Source of the DNA: Hyphomicrobium sp.
Lineage (GTDB): Bacteria > Pseudomonadota > Alphaproteobacteria > Rhizobiales > Hyphomicrobiaceae
Direction of reading: 5' to 3'
Assembly: GCF_019753045.1 (NCBI RefSeq)
Contig: NZ_JAIELN010000011.1
Location: forward strand, 109,715-173,714
DNA length: 64,000 bases
Below, piece by piece: positions 27,657-34,946 of this stretch (position 1 is its first letter; every line of letters starts with the position of its first letter). Position numbers and translations under genes: made by a program. The notes beneath the pieces are model-generated. The model made no database searches, was not told the origin of the DNA, and was given only the letters and a program-made list of their open reading frames with translations.

Positions 27657-28325
27657 ATGACCAAAACTCTTTCGCGTCGACAAGCTTTGACGAGCGTGCT
27701 CGCCGCGCCGGCCGCGTCCACGATCATGGCGAGCTCCGCGTCTGCGGCAAGCGATACGCCGGCTGCAGCTGAACAACCTCATGGCCAATGCGTACTGCTG
27801 CCCCAAGCCGTCGAAGGTCCCTTCTACTTCGATCCCAAGCTCGTGCGATCCGATATTTCGGAAGGCCGTCCGGGCGCGCCGCTTCGGCTTTCACTACGTG
27901 TCATCGAAACGGGTCCCTGCACGCCGATCGAGAACGCGCGCGTCGACGTCTGGCATGCTGACGCAAGCGGCATCTATTCCGGATATTCCGGCCAGGGTGC
28001 ATCGCGCGAGATCTCGACGAAAGGCCAGACCTATCTGCGCGGTACCCAAATGACCGACGCCGACGGACGCGTTACGTTTCAGTCGGTCTATCCCGGTTGG
28101 TATCCGGGACGCACGCCGCACATCCACGTCAAGGTATTCCTCAACGAGACGAGCCTCGTCATCGGACAGATCTATTTTCCCGACGAATTCAGCGCGCGCA
28201 TTTATTCGACGCGCGAGCCCTACGATGCGCGCGCCGTTCCCGACACCACGAATGCCACCGACTGGATCTACCGCGACGGCCAGCGCGAAGGCGGCGGCAC
28301 GGTGCTTGCGGAGCGAAGACGGTGA
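27657..28325 (+). CDS. Intradiol ring-cleavage dioxygenase, apparently frameshifted near its end
   Basis: Exported enzyme with an N-terminal signal ('SRRQALTSVLAAPAA', possibly Tat). It has the ferric iron ligands of intradiol dioxygenases: a Tyr in 'SGIYSGYSG' and Tyr, His, His in 'GWYPGRTPHIHVKV'. Such enzymes cleave catechols or related aromatics. The frame stops after 222 residues at 'GGTVLAERRR', but the +1 frame continues 'SEDGDTIVAGLLIGVD', which is the expected C-terminal strand. Dropping one base in GCGGAG (28308-28313) restores a continuous protein ending at 28422. So the copy is either truncated, mutated, or affected by a sequencing error. Confidence 0.82.
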   Translation: MTKTLSRRQALTSVLAAPAASTIMASSASAASDTPAAAEQPHGQCVLLPQAVEGPFYFDPKLVRSDISEGRPGAPLRLSLRVIETGPCTPIENARVDVWHADASGIYSGYSGQGASREISTKGQTYLRGTQMTDADGRVTFQSVYPGWYPGRTPHIHVKVFLNETSLVIGQIYFPDEFSARIYSTREPYDARAVPDTTNATDWIYRDGQREGGGTVLAERRR

Positions 28326-28422
28326 CACCATCGTCGCGGGCCTGCTCATCGGCGTCGACAAGAGCGGCGAAACCGCAGCGAAAGCCGGACGCGGATTTTT
28401 CCGCCGGATGCTCGGACTCTGA
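28316..28422 (+). other. Displaced C-terminal tail of the intradiol dioxygenase
   Basis: In the +1 frame relative to the dioxygenase gene this segment encodes 'EDGDTIVAGLLIGVDKSG' and ends 'GRGFFRRMLGL' with TGA at 28420-28422. It has no start codon or ribosome-binding site of its own. It reads as the last beta-strand and tail of the dioxygenase after a one-base shift. Confidence 0.7.
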
Positions 28423-28660
28423 TGTTGCAGTACGGCAAACGAGAAACGGGCCGACTTAACGCAGAACTGTCGAAAATCCGTCGCAACCCCGCAAAAAATC
28501 CCGCCGCTTTAACTGCAAATAAAAGTTAGCAGCCAATTTAGCTCGACTTTGCGCACCGATCGGAACTGATCGCGAGTGCTTGCCGTTTGCGCAAGTAGCA
28601 TCATTCGCTGGTGCGCACTGCGCCGCGTTGCGGCACCACAAAGAAGAACAAGGAGCCACC

Positions 28661-28999
28661 ATGAAACGAGGTCTAGCATTTGTCGCGGCGATGATCGCAG
28701 CGCTGGCGATGCCGTTAGCGGCAGACGCACGCCAACACGGCGGCGGCGGTCATAAGGGCGGCGGCCATCACATGAGCGGCGGTCACCACCGCAGTGGCGG
28801 CCATATGGGCAATCCAGGACATCGCGCCGGCAAGCATTTCCGCGGCGGCGGCAAACACTACGGACGCCATTTCAACCGCGGCCGCCATCATGGTCACCAC
28901 GGACGCCGGTTCTGGCACGGCCGCTGGTACGCCTACGGAATCGGCCCCTGCTGGCGCTGGTCGCCGCGCTACGACGAGTTCGTCTGGGTCTGCTACTAA
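28661..28999 (+). CDS. Small secreted His/Gly-rich protein
   Basis: Protein of 112 residues. AAGGAGCCACC precedes ATG 28661, and a signal peptide ends at 'ADARQ'. The mature protein is built of His and Gly clusters ('HGGGGHKGGGHHMSGGHH' and further His/Arg blocks), then a Trp-rich end with 'YGIGPCWRWSPRYDEFVWVCY' holding two Cys that could form a disulfide. Similar tails occur in rhizobial hypothetical secreted proteins. The composition suits binding of Ni, Cu or Zn, but this is inference. A perfect terminator follows. Confidence 0.7.
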   Translation: MKRGLAFVAAMIAALAMPLAADARQHGGGGHKGGGHHMSGGHHRSGGHMGNPGHRAGKHFRGGGKHYGRHFNRGRHHGHHGRRFWHGRWYAYGIGPCWRWSPRYDEFVWVCY

Positions 29000-29049
29000 A
29001 CGGCTCGTGCGTCCAACCTCGCGTTGAGGTAGAAGCGTAACGATTATCA

Positions 29050-29078
29050 GCGGCTCCGCTCTGCGGGGTCGCTTTTTT
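29050..29078 (+). terminator. Rho-independent terminator after the His/Gly-rich protein gene
   Basis: A 10-bp stem (29050-29059 with 29063-29072, three G-U or U-G pairs, loop TCT) is followed by six T. It lies about 50 bases after the stop codon. Confidence 0.85.
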
Positions 29079-29149
29079 ATGACGTCGACGGATAGCTGAA
29101 ATTCATGCTGATTGATGGCATGATGAAAGGCCAACACAGGTAGGGAATC

Positions 29150-29278
29150 ATGGACATCAAATCGGTCATCATCGGAGTGCTCGCCGGAACCGTGATCGTG
29201 CTCGGCTATCTCCTCTGGGATTCGCAGCAGACGAAGGTCAAAGTCGACCTGCCGGGCATCAAGATCGAAGGGCGCTAG
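29150..29278 (+). CDS. Tiny single-pass membrane protein, 42 residues
   Basis: Short reading frame starting MDIKSVIIGVLAG and ending GIKIEGR. One hydrophobic helix (about residues 4-23) is followed by a charged tail with alternating Lys and Val. AGGTAGGG is placed seven to eight bases before the ATG, a good ribosome-binding site, and the frame lies just after a terminator, so it likely has its own promoter. I recognise no family. It is a small inner-membrane protein if real. Confidence 0.55.
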   Translation: MDIKSVIIGVLAGTVIVLGYLLWDSQQTKVKVDLPGIKIEGR

Positions 29279-29293
29279 TCGCTCGACTGGCGG

Positions 29294-29321
29294 CGTCATC
29301 CCCGCGTATGCAGGGATCCGC
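29294..29321. repeat. Half copy of a palindromic intergenic repeat
   Basis: CGTCATCCCCGCGTATGCAGGGATCCGCC shares its first 13 bases and the following GGGATC with the left half of the full element at 29721. The central bases differ but preserve the hairpin CCCCGCGTATGCAGGG. It supplies the stop codon and last residues of the GIY-YIG gene on the reverse strand. Confidence 0.7.
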
Positions 29322-29670
29322 CTAAGTCGCCAACAGGATCGACTTGCAAATCGGGCTCATCCGCCGATCCGAAAGCAATCTCGCCCGTCGCCGGATCGAA
29401 TAGATTTCGCCACTCCGGATTCATTTGTCCGATGAGCCGATACTTCCATTCGCGGCGCCATCGCTTCAAGCGCTTCTCCCGCAAAATCGCGGCATCCATA
29501 GCGTCATGCATCTCGTAATAGACGAGCGTTTTGATGCTATATTTTTTCGTGAATCCCTCAATCAAACCCTGTTCGTGCTGCGCCATTCGATGCGCAATAT
29601 CGCTCGTCACGCCGACGTAGAGCGTCCCGTAAGGCTTACTGGCAAGAATGTAGACACACGGACGCCTCAT
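29296..29670 (-). CDS. GIY-YIG nuclease superfamily protein (YhbQ/UPF0213-like)
   Basis: Protein of about 124 residues. The GIY-YIG core is seen in 'CVYILASKPYGTLYVGVTSDIAHRMAQH' region (the YIL and YVG strands, then Arg in the helix) and the catalytic Glu-type segment 'AAILREKRLKRWRREWKYRLI'. This group of small single-domain proteins is widespread in Hyphomicrobiales; function is not established. The last residues (about 'GSLHTRG') and the stop codon come from a palindromic repeat, as if the repeat had inserted at the gene end. Start at ATG 29670 fits the family; an ATG at 29679 is possible. Confidence 0.82.
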   Translation of the reverse strand: MRRPCVYILASKPYGTLYVGVTSDIAHRMAQHEQGLIEGFTKKYSIKTLVYYEMHDAMDAAILREKRLKRWRREWKYRLIGQMNPEWRNLFDPATGEIAFGSADEPDLQVDPVGDLGGSLHTRG

Positions 29671-29720
29671 GACACGCAAACCTAGCGATGTCTTTTCTCG
29701 CTGTCATGCCTGCCCCAGAA

Positions 29721-29810
29721 CGTCATCCCCGCGCAGGCGGGGATCTGTCCAAGCGTCCGCTCATCGCAAGTGTCCGGCCTGGATGGATCCCGGCCTTCGC
29801 CGGGATGACG
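29721..29810. repeat. Complete REP-like palindromic element ('PAFAGMT' type)
   Basis: A 90-base element bounded by inverted ends CGTCATCCC and GGGATGACG. The left half contains the hairpin CCCCGCGCAGGCGGGG, the right half the hairpin GATCCCGGCCTTCGCCGGGAT. The right half would read as the peptide WIPAFAGMT, well known from dispersed repeats in many proteobacterial genomes. It sits between the GIY-YIG gene and the HAD phosphatase gene. Confidence 0.8.
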
Positions 29811-29845
29811 GAAATGGAAAACCGCGAGCAGGTTAGATTATGCTG

Positions 29846-30820
29846 TCAGCTCGCCGCACCCAACCCCCGCGCCTCTTCCTTCACCCGCACATCCGCAATG
29901 ATGCGATCGAGGAGCAGGCACGTTCGCTTGAATAGATCCGAGCCCTTGCGGTAATCGGCGCCGGCGTAGAAATCGCAGCGGCCGGCCTTGAAAAGCTCGA
30001 CGCACTTGGCTCCGCTCTCGCCCGGATCGTGCACCGCAATCGCGTGCCCACCGTTCTTCTTCAACAGCGCCATCGACGGCACGTCCGTGTCGCCGTCGCC
30101 GAAATAGATGAAATTCGAAAACGGGATCGGCCGCTCATCCTCGGGCATGTGCGCGTTGATGTTCTCGCCGAGATCCTCGATGCCCTTGTTGATCCGGAAC
30201 AGGAACTGCGTCTTGCCCGTATCGGAGATGACGCGCTTCGGAAACGGCAGATCGTAGGCGTCGAACCAGTATTCGCTCGCAAACACGTTGGCGAAGTGCG
30301 GGAAGATCTTCGTCCCCTCGATGATTTCCGTCAGCCCCGACGACACGAGGTAATGCTTCACCGTGATGCCCGCATCGCCTGCACGCTTCTTCACATAGGT
30401 GTGCATCTGCTCGAACCAGGCTTCGACGCCGGGATAAAGCTCCACCTTCTTGCCTTGCGCGACGAGATCGGCACGGTCGATGCGAACGCCTTTCTCCTTC
30501 GCCTTCTTGTAGAGGAGATGCATGTACGTGATCAGCGAGTCGGCACGCTCGGCCTTCGACACGCGCGTGCACTCCGCCCAAAATTCCTTCGGCTCGATTC
30601 CGAGCTTTGGAAGGAATGCGTATTCCTGCATCGGACGCGGCGACAGCGTGCCGTCGAAATCATAGACGAGCGCGATGGTCTTCTTGCTTCGAGCAACCCG
30701 CTGGCTTCGCGAAGAGGCGTCGCCTTGATCTGACGCCCGCACAGACCGCCGGCGCGAGCTGGCTGCCTCGGCCTCGCCCGCTTGCGCTCTCGTCCCTCGT
30801 CCGCCTGCTCGCTCGACCAT
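29846..30820 (-). CDS. HAD superfamily phosphatase
   Basis: Hydrolase of about 324 residues. HAD motif I is 'YDFDGTLS' (Asp near residue 54) and motif III/IV is 'FGDGDTDVPSM'; 'YLVSSGLTEIIEG' holds motif II. This resembles phosphoserine phosphatase-type HAD enzymes with a large cap. The first 45 residues are Arg/Ala/Ser-rich and probably disordered. ATG 30820 has GGAG at seven bases, which supports it over an upstream ATG at 30877. The substrate cannot be assigned. Confidence 0.8.
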   Translation of the reverse strand: MVERAGGRGTRAQAGEAEAASSRRRSVRASDQGDASSRSQRVARSKKTIALVYDFDGTLSPRPMQEYAFLPKLGIEPKEFWAECTRVSKAERADSLITYMHLLYKKAKEKGVRIDRADLVAQGKKVELYPGVEAWFEQMHTYVKKRAGDAGITVKHYLVSSGLTEIIEGTKIFPHFANVFASEYWFDAYDLPFPKRVISDTGKTQFLFRINKGIEDLGENINAHMPEDERPIPFSNFIYFGDGDTDVPSMALLKKNGGHAIAVHDPGESGAKCVELFKAGRCDFYAGADYRKGSDLFKRTCLLLDRIIADVRVKEEARGLGAAS

Positions 30821-30935
30821 GAGCTTTCTCCGCTCTCGACTTGTAGAGCGGAGAAAAGCGTGATTCGGGTGGCGCAAGAAAGTCAGGCGTCAGCCGCCGG
30901 AGCGTTCCGCGTAAATTTCTTCGCTTAGCCGCGCC

Positions 30936-31607
30936 TTAGTGTTTGCAGTCAGGCCCGTGTACGTGCCCCGGCTCGCCGTGCCCGTGGTCATGTGCGTGAT
31001 CATGCCCGTGACCATGATCATGGCTGTGATCGTGACCGCAGCCGCATTGGTCGCCATGATCGTGATGATGCGCCTCGGGATCGACGAGCGCGGCCGCGAG
31101 CTTGCGCTCCAACGCGATCGACATTTCGCGCGGGCTATCCTTGTCCTCGATCAGCAACGCCATCACTTCCGCGCCGAGCCGGAAATCGTCGACCGCGCCG
31201 AGATAGTGCCGCCGCAACCGCCCCTGACGATCGAATATCAAGAGCGCCGGCGTACCCTGCAGCTCGTAAGCCTTCATCGTCTCCGGAATACCTTCCGCAC
31301 TCGGCTTATCGAGCGCGACAGGAATGGTGATGCCGTTTTCCTTCAGGAAGGCTTCGACCTTCTCCGGCGTCTGCTCGTCGAACTTTTCGAAGGCCATGTG
31401 CAGGCCAAGCACCGACACCTCGTCCTCGGTGAAGCTCCCGCGAAGACGCATGGCTTGCGGCAGGCCGAACTTCTGCGAGCCCGGACATGCGAGCTGCCAG
31501 ATCGCGATGACGACCACCTTGCCCTTCTCGGCCTTCAACGTGCGCTTCGTGTCGGAGTTGAGCCAGCGCTGTGCGATGATCTCGGGCGGGCGTTCAGGGT
31601 TGAACAT
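30936..31607 (-). CDS. Redoxin/TlpA-like protein with His-rich metal-binding tail
   Basis: Cytosolic-looking protein of 223 residues. The N-terminal two-thirds has a thioredoxin-fold redoxin pattern ('KVVVIAIWQLACPGSQK', then 'VALDKPSAEG' and 'GTPALLIFDRQGRLRRHYLG'). The active site is Cys41-x-x-Ser44, so it has one Cys, not a CxxC pair. The last 45 residues are dominated by His, Asp and Gly with 'CGCGHDHSHDHGHGHDHAHDH', similar to tails of metallochaperones such as SlyD or HypB. This joins a redox domain to a metal-binding tail. Neighbours give no clear clue. Confidence 0.78.
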   Translation of the reverse strand: MFNPERPPEIIAQRWLNSDTKRTLKAEKGKVVVIAIWQLACPGSQKFGLPQAMRLRGSFTEDEVSVLGLHMAFEKFDEQTPEKVEAFLKENGITIPVALDKPSAEGIPETMKAYELQGTPALLIFDRQGRLRRHYLGAVDDFRLGAEVMALLIEDKDSPREMSIALERKLAAALVDPEAHHHDHGDQCGCGHDHSHDHGHGHDHAHDHGHGEPGHVHGPDCKH

Positions 31608-31692
31608 CTCAAAGCAATCCTTGCGCTAATTTCTTCTCGTTTAGCATCCCGGCGTCCCAACCGGCAGTCACCGGAGAGGAACGAACCGGAGG

Positions 31693-33462
31693 TCAGTCGC
31701 AGTCGCCTGATTTCTCGGGCCCCGTCTTAGGTGTATTTTCGGGGCACGCGAACTCGGCAGGAATGGTGCACGGCTCTGACGGATTTGGCGAATAGATCCG
31801 GAAATGCAATGGGCAGCCGCGCATCACATTATAGGCCGAGACGCAGCCTACCGGCGGTGGCAGGGGCGCGAGCGATTTCGACTGGAGCGTCCAGTTCGTT
31901 CGCTTCTTCCAGCGGTCCTCGACGATCGTAAGCGTCGGAATTTTGGCCTCCGCACTGTCCGCGAGAGCCTCCGGCATCTGCCGGTCGGGAGGAATGCCAA
32001 GAACGAACCGGCCGGATGGCTCGCGGAACCCGATGAGGGCCGCTTCCTTCGCCGGACAGGCCGCAATCGCTTTTGCGAGCTGCTGCGCAGGCCAGATCTT
32101 ATCGATGCTGGGCATTACCACGCCGAGCAGCGTGATGGCGAACAGGCCGAGCGCAGCAACTCCAACCGCGGCCCAGCGTCGAAGCTGTCCCTCCCAGCCA
32201 AGGCGTCCGCTCCAGATGAAGAGCACAGCAATGAGCGCAATGAGCGCGGCCGGTATGACGCCCGGAATCTCTCCGGTAAAAAGATAGACGCCCGCAAAAA
32301 CCGCCAGCGGCAGCGCCGCAAAGTACGTCGGCCATGTCGTGAAGAGGCTCCACGGCGGACGCTTGCCCAATCCGCCCTCGCTCGTCACGACAATCGCGAC
32401 GCCGAGCGCGAGCGCTGGAAACATCGTCTGCACCATGTAAGTGCCGGGCTTCGACGACAGCGCTTCGAGATAGACGAGGTAGCCGATCACCCACGCAAGC
32501 AGAAACCGCGAAAGCGCCTGGTCCCGGCTGCCCCAGAAGCGCTTAAACGCCGTGCCGATCAGCACCGTCCCCGGAATAAAGCCGAGGACGAGAGCAAGCA
32601 CGAATGTGCCCGGAAACGCGCGAAGCTTCATATCTTGCGCACCGCCGAGTGCGGCCAGGAACTCGCGCCAGTCCATCCCGGCGAAAGGCGTTCCGTCCTG
32701 GTGCGCACGAATAACAAGCCACGACGCCCCGATGGCAAGCGCAATCGGAATGCCGATGAGTGGCCGCAAGCGCTTCAGCCACGTCAGATCCCGATCCATC
32801 ACATAAAGCGCGATCAGCGTCGCGAGGACGAGGATCGGCACGAGCAGAGCGTTGATGAGAACGCCGAAACCGAGAGCAACCCAGAAGAGGAGAGCCATCG
32901 GATAGCCTTCGTCAGGCTTGGTATAGAGTCGCGCCAGCGCCACCATCGCGACCGTCGCGGGTAACAGCGACAACCCTTCCGCGATCGCAAGCTGCGAAAC
33001 GAGTACCGTCAGCGGCGCAACCGCGAACAGCGCCGACGCGATAAGCGCTGTTTCCGCACCGACCAGCCCGCGTCCGAGCCAGAACAACGCCAGCACCGCA
33101 AGCGTGACCGCCAGCAATGACGGGATCCGGTAGATGGTGATGTCGCGCGCGAGCGAATCCCCGGCGAGCCATCCTGCCGCGCCTTGCGCCCAGAACGTGC
33201 CTATCGGCCGGAATTGATGGACGACGCTGCCGTAACGCGGGTCGGTCCAATCCCCCCGCGCCACCATATCCCGCGTCGTTTCAGCGTAAACGATCTCGGT
33301 CCGATCGACCGCTGGCAGCCGCAAGACGCCCGGCAAATAGACGGCGAGGCACAGCCCCAGAAGGGCAAGCGATGGCGCCCACGGCCGCGCTGCGATCGTT
33401 GCCCACCAGTTCCACATTGCGCGTTGGCGCTCCACCACAATATGCCCTTCGAAACTTGACAT
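31693..33462 (-). CDS. Glycosyltransferase family 39-like (ArnT/PMT-type) membrane protein
   Basis: Polytopic protein of about 589 residues with roughly twelve hydrophobic helices and a C-terminal extramembrane domain with several Cys. The first loop after TM1 holds 'PAVDRTEIVYAETTRDM', the acidic catalytic loop typical of undecaprenyl-phosphate sugar transferases of the ArnT/PMT_2 group, and 'RPIGTFWAQGAAGWL' follows. It probably transfers a sugar from a lipid carrier to a periplasmic acceptor such as lipid A. Sugar and acceptor are unknown. The start is among several ATGs; 33462 is chosen. Confidence 0.8.
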   Translation of the reverse strand: MSSFEGHIVVERQRAMWNWWATIAARPWAPSLALLGLCLAVYLPGVLRLPAVDRTEIVYAETTRDMVARGDWTDPRYGSVVHQFRPIGTFWAQGAAGWLAGDSLARDITIYRIPSLLAVTLAVLALFWLGRGLVGAETALIASALFAVAPLTVLVSQLAIAEGLSLLPATVAMVALARLYTKPDEGYPMALLFWVALGFGVLINALLVPILVLATLIALYVMDRDLTWLKRLRPLIGIPIALAIGASWLVIRAHQDGTPFAGMDWREFLAALGGAQDMKLRAFPGTFVLALVLGFIPGTVLIGTAFKRFWGSRDQALSRFLLAWVIGYLVYLEALSSKPGTYMVQTMFPALALGVAIVVTSEGGLGKRPPWSLFTTWPTYFAALPLAVFAGVYLFTGEIPGVIPAALIALIAVLFIWSGRLGWEGQLRRWAAVGVAALGLFAITLLGVVMPSIDKIWPAQQLAKAIAACPAKEAALIGFREPSGRFVLGIPPDRQMPEALADSAEAKIPTLTIVEDRWKKRTNWTLQSKSLAPLPPPVGCVSAYNVMRGCPLHFRIYSPNPSEPCTIPAEFACPENTPKTGPEKSGDCD

Positions 33463-33522
33463 GCCTCCGGAACTCGGCTGTTTGCGCATCGAACGCAGAA
33501 AACGCAAGGGCTCAACTACCGC

Positions 33523-34101
33523 ATGCCAGTAAAATCGGCTGATCGCACAGCTCGCCGCGCGCGGCTCATCGAGATCATTAAAGAGCGGTCTTTTCAGGAA
33601 GGCCCGGCGTTCAAGCTCGCCTCCGGCAAAACGTCGACTTTTTACTTTAACATGAAGCCGACGATGCTCGACAGCGAGGGCGCTTACCTCATCGCATCAC
33701 TGATCCTTGATCAGCTCGAAAACACCGAAGCTGATTTGATCGGCGGCCTCGAAATGGGCGCGGTGCCCATCGCATCGGGCGTGGCCGCCGTTTCCTATAC
33801 GCAAGGACGAAAGTTACCCGCGTTCTTCGTCCGCAAACAGGCGAAAGAACACGGCACGCAGGCACTCGTCGAAGGTCTGGCCAAGGGCGAGAGCATGGCC
33901 GGCAAGAAGGTCGTCGTCGTCGAAGACGTGACAACGACCGGCGGCTCGGCCTTGAAAGCAGCCGATGCTCTCCGCGCCGCCGGTGCCGAGATCGTCAGCG
34001 TCATCACCGTCGTCGACCGCCTCGACGGCGCGGCGGAAACGTTCGCGGCTGCCGGACTGAAGTTCGAACCGCTTCTGACGCTCGCGGATTTCCGGAGCTA
34101 A
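33523..34101 (+). CDS. pyrE: Orotate phosphoribosyltransferase PyrE
   Basis: Pyrimidine biosynthesis enzyme, 192 residues. It joins orotate and PRPP to give OMP. 'FYFNMKPTMLDSEGAYLI' and 'IGGLEMGAVPIASGVA' are the N-terminal signatures, and the PRPP-binding loop is 'VVVVEDVTTTGGSALKAADAL'. ATG 33523 is at a family-typical N-terminus. It is divergent from the glycosyltransferase gene with about 60 bases between. Confidence 0.94.
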   Translation: MPVKSADRTARRARLIEIIKERSFQEGPAFKLASGKTSTFYFNMKPTMLDSEGAYLIASLILDQLENTEADLIGGLEMGAVPIASGVAAVSYTQGRKLPAFFVRKQAKEHGTQALVEGLAKGESMAGKKVVVVEDVTTTGGSALKAADALRAAGAEIVSVITVVDRLDGAAETFAAAGLKFEPLLTLADFRS

Positions 34102-34118
34102 GAACCGGCCCCGCGCGC

Positions 34119-34790
34119 CTAACCGATGTGCGTCTTCAGGAATTTGCTCGTCCGCTCCCAAGCGAGTTCGGCGCAGTGACGATCGTGCACCGAACGCTGC
34201 TCGTTCATGAACGCGTGGCTCGCGTCGTAGCGGTAGAACGCACCCGGCTTGCCGGCGTCTTTCAAGCCCGCTTCGAACGCATCGACCATCGCAGGCGTAA
34301 TGAAATCGTCGCTGTTGGCGAAATGCCCCTGGAAAGGCACTTTCAAGTCAGCTGGCTTCGCGACCGTTGCGGGCGGCAGGCCGTAGAACGAGACCACCGC
34401 GGAAAATTCAGGCACGCGGCAACCAGCGAGCACGGCAACCGCGCCACCCATGCAGAAACCCGAAACGGCGACCTTCGGACTAGACCGCAATAGAAATTGG
34501 CCCGCGCCCCGCACGTTCTGATCAGCCGCATCGAGGAAATTCAGCGAATTCATCTCGGCGTTCGCCGCATCCGCATCGTGATAGGGAATAACGACGCCGT
34601 TGTAGAGATCGGGCGCCAGTGCGTCGTAACCCAGGAGCGCAAACCGGTCGCACAAACCTTTGATCTGATCCTGCAAACCCCACCATTCCTGAATGACGAC
34701 GACGCCCGGCGCGTTCGCCTTCCCGGCGAGCGACAGATAACCTTCCGCGGTCTTGCCGTCCGGACGGGCGAATGGAATGCGGGTACCCAT
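34119..34790 (-). CDS. Dienelactone hydrolase family protein
   Basis: Alpha/beta hydrolase of about 223 residues. The Cys-Asp-His triad is visible: Cys113 in 'SGFCMGGAVAV', Asp in 'FANSDDFITP' and His in 'DASHAFMNEQ'. The N-terminal 'VVVIQEWWGLQDQIKGLCDRFA' is typical. Carboxymethylenebutenolidase works in catechol breakdown, which could connect to the intradiol dioxygenase at 27.7 kb, though they are not adjacent. ATG 34790 matches the family N-terminus; the 38 residues upstream in frame do not. Confidence 0.85.
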   Translation of the reverse strand: MGTRIPFARPDGKTAEGYLSLAGKANAPGVVVIQEWWGLQDQIKGLCDRFALLGYDALAPDLYNGVVIPYHDADAANAEMNSLNFLDAADQNVRGAGQFLLRSSPKVAVSGFCMGGAVAVLAGCRVPEFSAVVSFYGLPPATVAKPADLKVPFQGHFANSDDFITPAMVDAFEAGLKDAGKPGAFYRYDASHAFMNEQRSVHDRHCAELAWERTSKFLKTHIG

Positions 34791-34946
34791 TTGATGCAGC
34801 CTTGTAAGTTCGAGCCGATTGATTGCGCGGCACTTGTTTATGCGCCGCGCCGGAGGTGAGCAATGGCCCCGTGCTGCGCAACACGCACGGTGAACCCTCG
34901 GCAATTGCCGGCTTCAAGGAGATGCGAGGCTGATTCCGCGTCCTGT

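Noticed and set aside
28302..28325. Programmed frameshift in the dioxygenase gene
   Set aside because: No slippery heptamer or stimulatory hairpin was seen; mutation or sequencing error is simpler.
29688..29954. 88-codon frame reading through the palindromic repeat (contains WIPAFAGMT)
   Set aside because: This peptide is the usual translation of dispersed repeats, not a protein; no ribosome-binding site of note.
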